Origin: JAAURB01 sp049649525 | Lineage (GTDB): Bacteria > Cyanobacteriota > Cyanobacteriia > Cyanobacteriales > Microcoleaceae | Assembly (NCBI GenBank): GCA_049649525.1 | Contig: JBARZE010000050.1 | Location: 124,001 to 188,000 of the forward strand | DNA length: 64,000 nucleotides | Reading direction: 5' to 3' | Shown here: positions 53,587 through 63,913 of the stretch, in pieces | Numbering within the stretch: the first letter of the stretch is position 1 | Layout of the letters: the number at the start of each line of letters is the position of its first letter | Translations under genes and position numbers: made by a program | Notes under the pieces: generated by a model | The model's database searches: none | What the model saw: the letters and a program-made list of their open reading frames with translations, nothing else | What the model was told of the DNA's origin: nothing

Positions 53587-54624
53587 ATGAGTTTAACTCG
53601 CGCACGAATTGCAATTGATGCTATGGGTGGGGATCACGCCCCCGACGAGGTTGTTTTAGGAGCACTAATGGCACAAGCCAAGTTAGGTGTAGAGGTTTTA
53701 CTGGTGGGCGATCCCCAGAAAATCGAACCGATTCTGAAACAACATCAAACACAATTTCCCCGACCTGAAATTATTCCAGCCGCTGGGACAATTGAAATGA
53801 ATGAAGAGCCATTGGGAGCACTCAAGCGTAAGCCGGATGCTTCGATTAATGTGGCGATGAATTTAGTTAAGCAGAAAAAAGCAGATGCGGTCGTCTCTGC
53901 TGGGCATTCTGGGGCAGCTATGGCAGCGGCTTTACTGAGAATTGGACGACTTCGCGGGATTGATCGTCCGGCTATTGGAGCCGTCTTACCGACATTAGAT
54001 CCGTCTTGTCCTGTATTAATGTTAGATGTCGGTGCTAATGTAGATTGCCGTCCGAAGTTCCTCGATCAATTTGCCGTGATGGGAACGATTTACAGTCGCT
54101 ATGTACTGGGTATTCCAGAGCCTCGGGTCGGATTACTCAATATCGGTGAGGAAGATTGTAAAGGCAATGATTTAGCCGTTAAAACTCATCAGTTATTACA
54201 AAAAAATACTCAAATTCGCTTTGCAGGCAATGCAGAGGGTAGAGACGTACTCTCAGGTGATTTTGATGTGATTGTTTGTGATGGTTATGTCGGCAATATT
54301 GTCTTGAAATTTGCAGAAGGCATTGGTGAAGTTCTCTTGCAATTATTGAAGGAAGAATTATCTGCTGGAATGCGAGCAAAAGTGGCAACTGCTTTACTCA
54401 AACCTGGGCTAAAACGCTTCAAACAACGAGTCGATCACGTTGAACATGGAGGAGCATTATTGCTGGGGGTGGCTGGGATCTGCATTATTAGTCATGGGTC
54501 TTCTAAAGCTGTGACGATTTGCAATGCGGTGCGTCTGGCGAAAGATGCGATTGAGAATAATGTGTTAGAGCGAATTCAGTCCCAGTATAAAAACCATTAT
54601 CAGAAGGCATCGAGCGGTCAATAG
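53587..54624 (+). CDS. plsX: Phosphate acyltransferase PlsX
   Basis: 345 residues. IAIDAMGGDHAPDEVVLGAL opens the family signature, followed by SAGHSGAAMAAALLRIGRLRGI, LNIGEEDCKGN, and the C-terminal GGALLLGVAGICIISHGSS. The enzyme makes acyl-phosphate from acyl-ACP for phosphatidate synthesis. It is the first gene of plsX-fabH-fabD, a known lipid cluster, though 620 and 144 bases separate them here. Confidence 0.97.
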   Translation: MSLTRARIAIDAMGGDHAPDEVVLGALMAQAKLGVEVLLVGDPQKIEPILKQHQTQFPRPEIIPAAGTIEMNEEPLGALKRKPDASINVAMNLVKQKKADAVVSAGHSGAAMAAALLRIGRLRGIDRPAIGAVLPTLDPSCPVLMLDVGANVDCRPKFLDQFAVMGTIYSRYVLGIPEPRVGLLNIGEEDCKGNDLAVKTHQLLQKNTQIRFAGNAEGRDVLSGDFDVIVCDGYVGNIVLKFAEGIGEVLLQLLKEELSAGMRAKVATALLKPGLKRFKQRVDHVEHGGALLLGVAGICIISHGSSKAVTICNAVRLAKDAIENNVLERIQSQYKNHYQKASSGQ

Positions 54625-55245
54625 TAAAATCAATAGAGCTGAGATGCTCTGGTTAATCGGTCGATGTAATCGGAGAAAGGTCAACACAGTCATTAATCAA
54701 AACTGATCGCTGTTGACTCAGTTTCTGTGATTTGATCTTTTAGTCTGTAATATCTTAGCTCCTTACTACCCGGACTCACTTTAGCCGAGCTGTATTATTC
54801 AGCTTTATGATTCAGTCAATAATTTTTCTAAAATCATCACAGTATTAACAATATTTGAGAGGAAACCGATGATAGTCATTGCCATCACCACCAGCAACGA
54901 CCCGGTTACTCTATAGGATTTTAGTAACAATGAATTAAAATACTTAGGCTCAATTTTGGGTTAACTCTACTCAAAATATAAATCAGTAGTAGACAAAAGG
55001 CCTCAATCAATGGGATGATATCGCGTGAATACTATTAACTTCTACTCAGTATCTACAGTTCGAGCTTGAAAAAGCTTGCCCTTAAAAGTGATATTTTTTT
55101 ACGATTATGAGGCATTTGTGCTGATTTTTCTCCTGCGTCGCTCAGAATCATATTAACTGTTATTCTGTTAGCCTCCCCAGACAGGAATTAAAATGCTGGG
55201 CAATAGCCAAAAAGCTAAAATGCTGATTTCAAAGACTTAAAAATT
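54625..55245. other. Long intergenic region between plsX and fabH
   Basis: 621 bases with no credible ORF. A 7-bp palindrome GTCAACA (54680-54686)/TGTTGAC (54711-54717) lies just after plsX, without a T-run. AAAATGCTG occurs twice close to the fabH start (about 55188 and 55218), possibly an operator. No promoter is clear. Confidence 0.45.
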
Positions 55246-56235
55246 ATGACAACAAATGGTATTGCAATTATTAGCAGCGGCTCGGCAACCCCTGATCCAT
55301 CTCTTAATAATTCTAACTTATCACAGATAGTTGATACCTCTGATGAATGGATTGCATCTAGAACAGGCATTCACTCTCGGCGTTTAGCCAGTCCTGAACT
55401 GAATTTGTCTGATTTAGCAACCACCGCTGCTGAAAATGCTCTAAAACGAGCCGAGATTAAACCGGATCAAATTGATTTAATTATTTTAGCTACCTCTACC
55501 CCAGATGATCTCTTTGGTAGTGCGAGCCAAATTCAAGCCAATCTGGGAGCCTCACAAGCGGTTGCTTTTGATCTAACTGTAGCTTGTTCTGGCTTTGTTT
55601 TTGGGTTAGTTACAGCCGCTCAATTTATCCAGAATGGTGTGTATCAAACCGTTCTATTAATTGGCGCAGATATTCTCTCACGATGGGTAGATTGGTCTGA
55701 CCGCAGAACTTGTGTATTGTTTGGTGATGGCGCTGGGGCTGTTATTTTACAACGCTCTCAACAGAATAATTTGTTAGGATTTGAACTGCGAAATGATGGC
55801 CGTCAAAATGCTTGTCTGAATGTTTCATATCAACCATCACCCAAAACTTTGACAGAAAATTGCACCATTAGTCAAGGGAATTATCAAGCCATTGCCATGA
55901 ATGGTAAAGAAGTTTATCGCTTTGCGGTTAAAAAAGTTCCAGAAGTGATTGAAAAAGCCTTATATCGAGCCCATCTCACGGCTGATGAAATTGATTGGTT
56001 AATTCTACATCAAGCAAATCAACGAATTATCAATGCAGTCGCAGAACGGCTCAATTTACCTGCTGAAAAAGTTGTGAGTAATTTGGCCAACTATGGTAAT
56101 ACCTCTGCTGCATCAATACCGTTAGCGCTCGATGAAGCCGTTGAGAGTGGCCGAGTGCAACCCGGTGATATTATTGCCACTTCCGGCTTTGGTGCGGGGT
56201 TATCTTGGGGAGCTGCAATTTTCCGTTGGGGATGA
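55246..56235 (+). CDS. fabH: Beta-ketoacyl-ACP synthase III
   Basis: 329 residues with the full catalytic set: Cys114 in VACSGFVFG, His in LHQANQRI and Asn in NYGNTSAASIPLAL. DTSDEWIASRTGIHSRR is the substrate and CoA site. FabH condenses acetyl-CoA with malonyl-ACP to begin fatty acid synthesis. fabD lies 144 bases downstream in the same direction. Confidence 0.97.
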   Translation: MTTNGIAIISSGSATPDPSLNNSNLSQIVDTSDEWIASRTGIHSRRLASPELNLSDLATTAAENALKRAEIKPDQIDLIILATSTPDDLFGSASQIQANLGASQAVAFDLTVACSGFVFGLVTAAQFIQNGVYQTVLLIGADILSRWVDWSDRRTCVLFGDGAGAVILQRSQQNNLLGFELRNDGRQNACLNVSYQPSPKTLTENCTISQGNYQAIAMNGKEVYRFAVKKVPEVIEKALYRAHLTADEIDWLILHQANQRIINAVAERLNLPAEKVVSNLANYGNTSAASIPLALDEAVESGRVQPGDIIATSGFGAGLSWGAAIFRWG

Positions 56236-56236
56236 T

Positions 56237-56379
56237 GAGGAGTAAGAAGTAAGGAGTAAAGAGTAATGAGTCAAGAGTAATGAGTCAAGGATTTTTACTT
56301 TTTACTATCCCCTGTCTTCCTTTCTTGCTCCAATACCCTATTCATAATTCATCATTCATAATTTATCATTCATAATTCA
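56237..56379 (+). repeat. Two low-complexity tandem repeats between fabH and fabD
   Basis: A purine-rich (AGTAA) stretch at 56237-56290 and a TTCATAATTCATCA-type tandem at 56341-56379, ending at the fabD start. Such stretches are common between cyanobacterial genes; slippage could alter the fabD leader. Confidence 0.6.
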
Positions 56380-57267
56380 ATGACAAAAACAGCATGGATA
56401 TTTCCGGGCCAAGGTTCTCAAAAACCGGGTATGGTAGCAGACTTGCTGGGTACACCAGAAGCCAATCTTAAATTTGAACAAGCTGAACAGATTTTAGGTT
56501 GGTCAGTCAGTCAAATGTGTGAGTCAGATGCGGATAAACTCTCTCGTACTCTCTATACTCAACCTTGTTTGTATGTGGTAGAAAGTGTGTTGGTCGATTT
56601 AATGCAGGGGTTGGGTTATCAACCTCAATGGGTTGCGGGTCACAGTTTAGGAGAATATGTCGCTCTCTACGCAGCCAGAGTGTTTGATTTTGAAACGGGG
56701 TTGAAGTTGGTCAAACGTCGGGCGGAATTGATGGATAAGGCCGCAGGAGGCCAAATGGCAGCACTAATTGGGTTTGACCGGGAACAACTTCTCGAACAAT
56801 TACAACAAACAGAAGGGGTTGTTTTGGCCAATGATAATAGTTCAGCACAAGTGGTGATTTCGGGGACACCTGAGGGGGTAGACACGATTATTGCTAATGT
56901 TAAGACTAAACGGGCTGTAAAATTGAATGTTTCTGGTGCGTTTCATTCACCGATGATGGCTGAAGCCGCAACAGAGTTTGAGCAAGTTTTGAATGATGTT
57001 GATTTTAAAGACGCTCAAGTGCCTGTGCTGTCTAACGTCGAACCTATTCCCACCACTGAAGCGGCTCAATTGAAGCAACGTTTACTGGCTCAAATGACGG
57101 GTTCTGTTCGTTGGCGAGAAACCTGTATGGCCCTTCAAGAACAAGGTGCAGAACAAGTGTTTGAGATTGGCCCAGGTAAAGTGTTGACGGGTTTAGTGAA
57201 GCGCATTTGTTCGGGTATGGCATTAAAAAATATTAGTGCTGCTGCCGATATTACTGAGTTAAATTAG
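56380..57267 (+). CDS. fabD: Malonyl CoA-ACP transacylase
   Basis: 295 residues with the active serine in GHSLGEY (Ser89), the N-terminal IFPGQGSQ signature, and VSGAFHSPMM holding the catalytic His. It moves malonyl from CoA to ACP, supplying FabH and the elongating synthases. The gene follows fabH across a repeat-rich gap. Confidence 0.97.
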   Translation: MTKTAWIFPGQGSQKPGMVADLLGTPEANLKFEQAEQILGWSVSQMCESDADKLSRTLYTQPCLYVVESVLVDLMQGLGYQPQWVAGHSLGEYVALYAARVFDFETGLKLVKRRAELMDKAAGGQMAALIGFDREQLLEQLQQTEGVVLANDNSSAQVVISGTPEGVDTIIANVKTKRAVKLNVSGAFHSPMMAEAATEFEQVLNDVDFKDAQVPVLSNVEPIPTTEAAQLKQRLLAQMTGSVRWRETCMALQEQGAEQVFEIGPGKVLTGLVKRICSGMALKNISAAADITELN

Positions 57268-57272
57268 CAATA

Positions 57273-57881
57273 TCATTTCAATAAATCTGCATCTCCCGGT
57301 TGAGGTTGAGGGGGTAGAGGAGTTGTACGGGGAGAAGATGAGTCGGGTAATTGAGGGTTAGGGGAATTTGTTGCGGGTTGGGATGAGGAGTCATCCGGTA
57401 GATTAGGATTAAATAATTTAACAATAGCATTGACTAAATTGTTTCTTTGCGATCGGGTTAAATTATTCATGGCCGAGCGATCGCTCACCATCGGATTTTC
57501 GTTGAGTGTGGTACTACTGGGATATTGGCTTTCAAACATCACCTCATTGGCTCCCAAATAGTCAGCAACGGTTAATTTCCAGTCAAACCGAGACAGCGGA
57601 GAACGACCTTTGATATACAGATGGTATCGAATAAATCGCCCCACTAAAGTATCACTTTCTGCAATTTCCCCGGTTTCTTGAGAAATGTAGCGGTTTTCTT
57701 TGGGTAAATCCGGAAACTGTTGATAGACTTGTGAGCCGATTTCTGGGATGCGGATACGTCGTCGAGCTTGAGCGTGTTGTGCTGAATGGCTCCTGTTGAG
57801 TGCAAGAGAGTGAGCCTGTGGTGAGTTGAGGAAATACATCCCAGGACTGACGGCCCAGAGGCTAATTAAGCCTGAAAGCAT
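57273..57881 (-). CDS. Conserved hypothetical exported protein
   Basis: About 202 residues from ATG 57881; an upstream TTG at 57974 is possible. It is not a family I recognise. A hydrophobic start (MLSGLISLWAVSPGMYFL) may be a signal peptide. A central domain (ETGEIAESDTLVGRFIRYHLYIKG and YLGANEVMFESQYP) and a Pro/Ser-rich tail follow. rpoZ lies about 105 bases upstream on the same strand, so an operon is possible. Confidence 0.55.
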   Translation of the reverse strand: MLSGLISLWAVSPGMYFLNSPQAHSLALNRSHSAQHAQARRRIRIPEIGSQVYQQFPDLPKENRYISQETGEIAESDTLVGRFIRYHLYIKGRSPLSRFDWKLTVADYLGANEVMFESQYPSSTTLNENPMVSDRSAMNNLTRSQRNNLVNAIVKLFNPNLPDDSSSQPATNSPNPQLPDSSSPRTTPLPPQPQPGDADLLK

Positions 57882-57985
57882 CAGTTTTCTGGGTGTATGT
57901 TGGCGCAAATGATCTTGATCGATCAAATCGCTCCTGTGATTAAATAGAAAACTCACTTTCAAGGGCAGGCTCAATTCTTACTCAG

Positions 57986-58216
57986 TTACTGGTCTGCAAT
58001 AATTTCGGGTTGGGTCAACTCATCGGACATTTCAACAATTGCTCGTAACACAGGCTTCATCATGTTATCATCCATATTATCGAAATCTTCATAACGACAG
58101 CGTTTAGCTCGGTTAGCCACCTGCACCGTGATTCGATAACGGTTTGAGGCTGCGTTAATCAGTTCTGAAGCTCGACGGCTAACTTCGATAGAATCGATAG
58201 TAGAGCGCTTTTGCAT
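57986..58216 (-). CDS. rpoZ: RNA polymerase omega subunit
   Basis: 76 residues, the usual length of cyanobacterial omega. RASELINAASNRYRITVQVANRAKRCRYED carries the family core (first part shown) that clamps the beta-prime subunit, and the tail EMSDELTQPEIIAD is typical. Omega helps core assembly and sigma recruitment. It is transcribed away from the sigma-factor gene (58730). Confidence 0.93.
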   Translation of the reverse strand: MQKRSTIDSIEVSRRASELINAASNRYRITVQVANRAKRCRYEDFDNMDDNMMKPVLRAIVEMSDELTQPEIIADQ

Positions 58217-58729
58217 AATGTTTTTTCGCTAAACTTTAAAGTAACAGTTTTTCTATCATAACCAATTTAGGGTTAGCCCGGATTGGCCTCAGTTCCCAAA
58301 AATTTGTCGCCTTGTTGTTAAAATTGATGCAATGTTTAACTAAATTTACTCTTCATCTCACAGTCAGCTCAGTCATAACGGAACTGATGTCCACCTAGGG
58401 GGGGATAGTGATTCGGTCTCATAAATGTTAAAATTCTTTACATATGATGTAGTATTGTAAATACTCTGATAAAACCTTAGAGTTGAAGGATAAGCTGCTC
58501 ACCATTTCTGAGTTTCGATTCAGAAACGAGCTAGCCCGCCCATTCTATCTCGGGTAGAAACACAAGCGCAATTGCCCGCCCGCTTATGTTTTATACGAGT
58601 GATAAGGGCTATATCAAAATCAATTCAGTTCAGAGCGATCGGGTGATAGGCACGCACAGCGGTTTCTTGAGTCCTGAGTTTTCTTGAAAGCGCTTTGAAC
58701 GAGTTGAGGTATCTAGCGGGAGATGAGCC
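58217..58729. other. Divergent regulatory region between rpoZ and the sigma factor gene
   Basis: 513 bases without a gene. It contains a small palindrome TTTCTGA/TCAGAAA (58504-58525) and a possible stem ACAAGCG/CGCTTATGT (about 58560-58590). TTTACA with a following TATTGT/TAAATA near 58440 may be a promoter for the sigma gene, leaving a long leader of about 260 bases. Confidence 0.45.
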
Positions 58730-59689
58730 ATGAAAATTGCCAAAACCTCAGACACAGACCCTGTACGAGCTTATTTACGGGAGATCGGTCGTGTCCCCCT
58801 GTTGACCCACGAGCAAGAAATCGTCTACGGTAAGCAGGTTCAACAAGCAACTGCATTACAGGAGATGAAGAGTAAACTGGCAAAAACGTTAGGCCGTGAA
58901 CCGTCTCAAGGGGAATGGTGCAGCGAAGCCGGTATATCTCCTCAGCAGTTAAGACAGACCTTAGAACAAGGCCGAATTGCTAAACACAAAATGGTAGAAG
59001 CAAATCTGCGCTTGGTGGTGTCTGTTGCTAAAAAGTATATTAAGCGTAACGTTGATCTATTAGATTTGATTCAAGAAGGCACTATCGGCATGCAACGGGG
59101 TGTGGAAAAGTTCGATCCAACCAAAGGCTATAGATTTTCTACTTATGCTTATTGGTGGATTCGTCAAGCCATTACCCGCGCCATCGCAGAAAAAGGCCGG
59201 ACGATTCGTTTACCCATTCATATTACTGAAAAACTCAACAAAATTAAGAAAGCTCAGCGCTATCTAGCTCAGGATTTAGGACGTTCAGCCACCTTGAATG
59301 AACTAGCCGATGAGTTGGATTTGACACCCAAACAAATTCGAGAGTACCTAGAACGTGCCCGCTTACCTTTATCCCTCGATTTGAGGGTGGGAGATAATCA
59401 GGACACAGAATTAGGGGATTTATTGGAAGATACCGGAGCATCTCCAGAAGATTATACGCTTCAGTCTTCCTTAAAATCAGATCTCGAAGGGTTAATGGCT
59501 GACTTAACCGAGCAACAACGTCAAGTTCTGGCTTTACGTTTTGGTTTAGAAGATGGACAAACCATGACTTTGGCTAAAATTGGCGATCGCTTGAAAATTA
59601 GCCGTGAACGAGTCCGACAAATTGAACGCGAAGCTCTAACAAAGCTCCGTAAGCGCAAGCAGGACATTAACGATTATATGGCCAGTTAG
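58730..59689 (+). CDS. Group 2 RNA polymerase sigma factor (RpoD/SigA family, SigD-like length)
   Basis: 319 residues covering regions 1.2 to 4.2: DPVRAYLREIGRVPLLT, EANLRLVVSVAKKYI, LDLIQEGTIGMQRGVEKFDP, the -10 reading YRFSTYAYWWIRQAI, and the -35 helix-turn-helix RLKISRERVRQIEREAL. It lacks the long N-terminus of the principal sigma, placing it in group 2. The length matches SigD, but SigB or SigC cannot be excluded from sequence alone. Such factors respond to light, stress or nutrient state. rpoZ is divergent upstream. Confidence 0.9.
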   Translation: MKIAKTSDTDPVRAYLREIGRVPLLTHEQEIVYGKQVQQATALQEMKSKLAKTLGREPSQGEWCSEAGISPQQLRQTLEQGRIAKHKMVEANLRLVVSVAKKYIKRNVDLLDLIQEGTIGMQRGVEKFDPTKGYRFSTYAYWWIRQAITRAIAEKGRTIRLPIHITEKLNKIKKAQRYLAQDLGRSATLNELADELDLTPKQIREYLERARLPLSLDLRVGDNQDTELGDLLEDTGASPEDYTLQSSLKSDLEGLMADLTEQQRQVLALRFGLEDGQTMTLAKIGDRLKISRERVRQIEREALTKLRKRKQDINDYMAS

Positions 59690-59797
59690 AAGGTTGTCGG
59701 GAGATAGGGAGACTGGGGGAAAGGGAGACGAAGAAGGATCAGCTTACTCTGCTGCCTATTCCCAACCCCAATCACTCTACTCCCGGTAGTCTACACC

Positions 59798-61474
59798 CTA
59801 GGGTGCACTGACGAGATAAGGAGAATTGATCGCTTCAAATTGACCCGTATTGACTAAAGCTTGATAAATAAAAGCAGCAACATCAGCTCGAGTCGCGACT
59901 TGGTTGGGGTTAAGCTGGGTTTGCTGAGGATAATTCACCACTAAGGTTTTCTCGGTGGCTCCTGCGATCGCCTGTATCGCCCAATTAGGAATTTGATTGG
60001 CATCTTGGTAAACAGATAATAATGTCGTATTTTCTGTGCTGTAACCTAAGCCATTAGCCAGTCCAGCGAGAGCTTGCACTCGAGTTAAGGACTCATTCGG
60101 TCGAAATGTACCATCAGGGTATCCGGAGAGAAAGCTGGCCCCACTCGCGGTTTGAATGGCGTTGTAACCCCAAAAGCTTTGAGAAACATCAGAAAACATT
60201 GACTCAGAAGATGCAGCAGCAGGCGTAAAGGCTTTCTGGACTACTGCGGCAAATTGAACACGGGTGATCGGCTGATCGGGACGAAAGGAATTATCCTCAA
60301 AGCCGGACATAATACCCTGAGCGACTAATGCCTCAATATAGGGTTGTGCCCAATGACCCTGCACATCAGCCAGGGCGGAGAGTGTGCCTTGAGGAACAGT
60401 TAATTCAGGGGGACTGCTAGTAGCAGCTACAAATTCTACTGCTCCGGAGATCCGAGCCGGATCAATGTCATTGCCCACTGCTGTGAGAGTATAGCCTTGG
60501 GTGGCATTGTAGACATCGTGGCGGGCGTTATTGCGGATAATATTGTTTCCGGGATCGCTGCTGGTGCCTAAATTCGGCTGGGCTTGAGTAATGGCGACTA
60601 TACCATCACGAGTATTGTTTTCAATTAAGTTGCCCCGTAAAATCGGCTGTGCTGAGTGAGAGACTAATACACCATCACGATTTTCAATAATTTTATTTTC
60701 AGTAATTTTAGGAGCGGCTTGATCGCTAACAGAAATTCCAAATCCGGTGTTTTGAAACAAGTTATTGCTAATTTCTCCTTGAGCGGAGCGAGCGACTGAA
60801 ATTCCGTTTCCTTGATTTTGAGCAAAAATATTATTGCTAATTTTGGGATTACTATCAGCAGAGATAAAAACACCATCACGCAAGTTGTTAACAAATGTCG
60901 AATTCAGTACATTAGGACTAGAAGACTCAATCCATAACCCTGTGCCGCGAGTATTTGGGTTGGTGACTGCAACACCGAGAATTTGGCTATTACCTGCGGT
61001 TCTGAGGGTGGCGTTTTGGCGAGCAAAGGTGGGACTGACAAAATTACCTCCCCCAAAAATTAAAATATTCTGTCCTTGGCTAGCTTCGTCTCCTTTGAGA
61101 ATGACTCCGTCAGGAATCATAATGGGAAAAACTTCGCCTGCTTCTTGGGAATAAGTCCCCGGAGCAAGCTGAATAATAGTCCCCGGCTGAGCAACTTGTA
61201 AAGCAGCAGTAATTGTCCGCCACGGTGCCGCTTGAGTGCCTCCCCCTTCTGCGTCTCTTCCCTGAGTTGGGTTGACATAAATCACGGGGGATGAAGCCAG
61301 ATATTGCGGCGTTGCAGCGGTTGGGTGTAAGTTAATCCTTTGGACTTGAGCGGGAGCGGGAGTTTGCCAAAGTCCAAGAAATGTCAAGGTGAGCAGAGGT
61401 GTGGGAGTCAAGCTCAATAGACACAAAACCGATGGCAATGATTGAAAAGAGCAGGTGATAGGTTGACTGACCAT
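59798..61474 (-). CDS. DUF1565 right-handed beta-helix protein with SLH domains
   Basis: 558 residues. A possible signal or anchor lies in residues 10-35. VIYVNPTQGRDAEGGGTQAAPW marks DUF1565 (start of the motif), and a run of NosD/pectate-lyase-type coils follows (SNNIFAQNQGNGISVA and similar). Three SLH domains end it (GHWAQPYIEALVAQGIMSGF, FWGYNAIQTASGASFLSGYP, PNWAIQAIAGATEKTLVV), which bind the cell wall. It is a surface-attached protein, perhaps acting on polysaccharide, but no catalytic residues are identified. It is single and convergent with the sigma gene. Confidence 0.85.
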   Translation of the reverse strand: MVSQPITCSFQSLPSVLCLLSLTPTPLLTLTFLGLWQTPAPAQVQRINLHPTAATPQYLASSPVIYVNPTQGRDAEGGGTQAAPWRTITAALQVAQPGTIIQLAPGTYSQEAGEVFPIMIPDGVILKGDEASQGQNILIFGGGNFVSPTFARQNATLRTAGNSQILGVAVTNPNTRGTGLWIESSSPNVLNSTFVNNLRDGVFISADSNPKISNNIFAQNQGNGISVARSAQGEISNNLFQNTGFGISVSDQAAPKITENKIIENRDGVLVSHSAQPILRGNLIENNTRDGIVAITQAQPNLGTSSDPGNNIIRNNARHDVYNATQGYTLTAVGNDIDPARISGAVEFVAATSSPPELTVPQGTLSALADVQGHWAQPYIEALVAQGIMSGFEDNSFRPDQPITRVQFAAVVQKAFTPAAASSESMFSDVSQSFWGYNAIQTASGASFLSGYPDGTFRPNESLTRVQALAGLANGLGYSTENTTLLSVYQDANQIPNWAIQAIAGATEKTLVVNYPQQTQLNPNQVATRADVAAFIYQALVNTGQFEAINSPYLVSAP

Positions 61475-62801
61475 ATTGTTTAATATATTCTGTATCTGTC
61501 TTTAAGCCTAAGAGGATTACAGATCATTTCGCAATCTTTCAGCAGAAAGCGATAGGGAATAGACCAGCGGGCCGAACGCTGTCGGTGAGACGATGAGTCA
61601 CTTCAGCCACAGTCACACTCTACACCAGAGCTGAAAAATCTGTTGCTAATCCGTATTGATTATCCCTCACGGGTGAATGATAAAATCCAGCAAAGCGGAT
61701 CTCAAATAGTTCAATTGATCCGATAGACAAAATGATCGCGAGAAAGTAAGATTTCAGACAAACTCATTGGAACTTTCATCCAACCGGATGCGTCATTAAG
61801 ATAAAGTTGGCTACAGGCTCCATCTGCGTGGCTGAGGCGATCTTTTAGATCTCTTGCTTTGAGCGATTTGGGAGAACTGACGTATTCTTCTTTATGGAAA
61901 CCTATTTCAGAAAGGATAAATTAATCTCAATTAAAGGTGATATTTTAGATCTGATGTTAGGGAACTGTAATAGAAGCGGTTGGCGTAAGATTCTGCCTCA
62001 TCGAGCTGGCGATCGCTCGATTTACTATTTTGGTACATTGACCCGGAATAATAATTACTTTGATAAGCTAGCTTGATTCTTACCTGCCGATGGTTTTCAT
62101 TTTTGTTAAAGAGGATGCAAAAAATGGATCGCTTTCAAACGAGTAAACCTAACATTCCTACTCCGGTTAAAGATCTAAATAGAGTTTTAAGGAAAATCAG
62201 CCTTAATAGCTTTTAGATCAGTTGCTTTTTATGTATCATTTCTGTTATTCTGGTACAGAATTTTTTAATAGTTTACGAATTCAATGATCATAAAGTATCT
62301 CTAGGTATCTCAAAACTCTTGATTGAAATATTTTAATGGGCTTGGTTAAGCTAAACCCTTGAACTCAACTGAGTCAGGGCAAAGTATCTAAATAACATTT
62401 TACGCTGTTTCTATCGAGTTGCTGTCCTCAGCACAGTGATATTAGAAGTGTATGATTGAGTCCAGTCTTTTCTTGAAAAGGGTAATCTCTGAGACCCTAT
62501 GGTACTAGAGAATATAGCTAACCTGGACTGAAATGAGTATCCCAATATGAGGAGGCCGGATGACACAATTCAGTCTACAGTGAATGACAAAACTCCAGAC
62601 TTTTATTGCATTCAATTTTTGCAGCTAGCCTGGATTTTGTCTTATGGTTTAGAATACATCTCAATTGGGTCTTAATTGGCCGAACTAGCAAGCCCGATCA
62701 TAAACCGATTGCTTGGTTGGATTGTGATCAGAAGTTGCAACTCCTATTGTAGAATTCCAATTGTTAATGTCCATAAATGAAGCTCTCGTGAGGAGAAAAA
62801 T
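61475..62801. other. 1.3-kb region without a recognisable gene
   Basis: The longest gene-free stretch here. A 60-codon open frame (61894-62076) shows no protein-like pattern. GAGGAGG at about 62550 precedes two tiny overlapping ORFs of 7 and 14 codons with no aromatic or other marked bias. No tRNA or terminator was seen. The RTX gene's promoter lies near its end. Confidence 0.45.
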
Positions 62802-63695
62802 ATGTCACAAATACCAGCCGAATTAAAGACCGCATTTACTTCATTTGACCTGGGAGATGGGAGTGTAGCTCTTGTTGGTTCTGATACAGAATCTAATAGA
62901 ATATCACCTCTAGCTACCGATGGTACAGTTTCTCTAATTAATGGTGGAAACGCAGCAGATACTCTCGCTGGCGGAGAAAGCCAAGGTGTGATTATCTTCG
63001 GTTTTGATGGAGATGACTCCCTCTTAGGGGTGGGCGGAGATGAGGAACTCTTCGGAAATGAAGGGAATGACTCTTTACGAGGTCGTGAAGGCAACGACTT
63101 ACTGTATGGGGGTCAGGGAGATGACTTTATCGGTGGCGGTGCCGGAGCAGATCGTATCGGCGGCGACAAAGGCAATGACTTCCTAGATGGTGGTGCTGGT
63201 GATGACGTTGTTCGCGGTAACGAAGGCAACGATACCATTCTGGGCGGAGAAGGAAACGACCTTCTCTACGGCGAACTAGATGCTGATGTCCTACAAGGTG
63301 GTAAAGGCGCAGACACTCTATACGGGGGTCAAGGTAGTGATACCCTACGAGGCGGTGCTGGTGATGACTTCCTCAGTGGTGATAAAGGTAATGATGTCGT
63401 TTCTGGTGGTGCGGGTAGTGATACCTTTGCAATTAGACACCTGGGCGCAGACAATGCCGATACTGTGAGTGACTTCAATGCGGCGGAAGACCAAATTGGT
63501 TTAAGCACAGATGTATTTGGTTCATTGGGTCCTGCTGTTGAAGCGAGTGAGTTTACAACCTTTGCCGGTGGATCTGCACCGACTGCTGGTTTAGCTTACG
63601 ACACTACCACAGGTCAACTCTTCTTTGATGGTCAGTTAGTCATGACAATTGCAGGTAGTCCGACAATTACATCGGGTGACTTTGAATTGTTCTAA
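62802..63695 (+). CDS. RTX (hemolysin-type) calcium-binding repeat protein
   Basis: 297 residues with GAGGAG before the ATG. Residues about 50-215 are RTX nonapeptides (GGEGNDLLYGELDADVLQGG and many like it), which bind calcium and fold after export. The C-terminal 80 residues (DTVSDFNAAEDQIGLSTDVF, TGQLFFDGQLVMTIAG) are the usual type I secretion end with a short hydrophobic tip. No enzymatic domain is present. It is a surface or secreted structural protein; several related RTX proteins occur in filamentous cyanobacteria. Confidence 0.88.
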   Translation: MSQIPAELKTAFTSFDLGDGSVALVGSDTESNRISPLATDGTVSLINGGNAADTLAGGESQGVIIFGFDGDDSLLGVGGDEELFGNEGNDSLRGREGNDLLYGGQGDDFIGGGAGADRIGGDKGNDFLDGGAGDDVVRGNEGNDTILGGEGNDLLYGELDADVLQGGKGADTLYGGQGSDTLRGGAGDDFLSGDKGNDVVSGGAGSDTFAIRHLGADNADTVSDFNAAEDQIGLSTDVFGSLGPAVEASEFTTFAGGSAPTAGLAYDTTTGQLFFDGQLVMTIAGSPTITSGDFELF

Positions 63696-63780
63696 GAATT
63701 CTTAATTCTAAGACAAGGAGTTGCTGAGGAAATTATAGAATTTCCGATCGGGCTCAAAAAAATTGAGCAATTATTAATGG

Positions 63781-63813
63781 GCTGAGGGTGGCTATATCCT
63801 CAGCTTATTTTTA
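63781..63813 (+). terminator. Terminator of the RTX gene
   Basis: GCTGAGG (63781-63787) pairs with CCTCAGC (63798-63804) and is followed by TTATTTTTA. Confidence 0.8.
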
Positions 63814-63913
63814 TATTTCTTCTTTAAGATTAAAGGATATTACACCTGTAGATTTAGTCATAGAAATAACTCTCTTTTAAGTCTCCTGAAGTAAGACGTG
63901 CTAATTTTTATGA

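Noticed and set aside
54868..54917. 14-codon ORF with a good ribosome site in the plsX-fabH gap
   Set aside because: No biased codons and no following switch; more likely chance.
61894..62076. 60-codon open frame in the 1.3-kb gap
   Set aside because: No ribosome site or protein-like pattern; it lies in otherwise non-coding DNA.
62550..62640. Strong GAGGAGG followed by two tiny ORFs
   Set aside because: Seven and fourteen codons with no biased residues and no following hairpin; not an attenuator.
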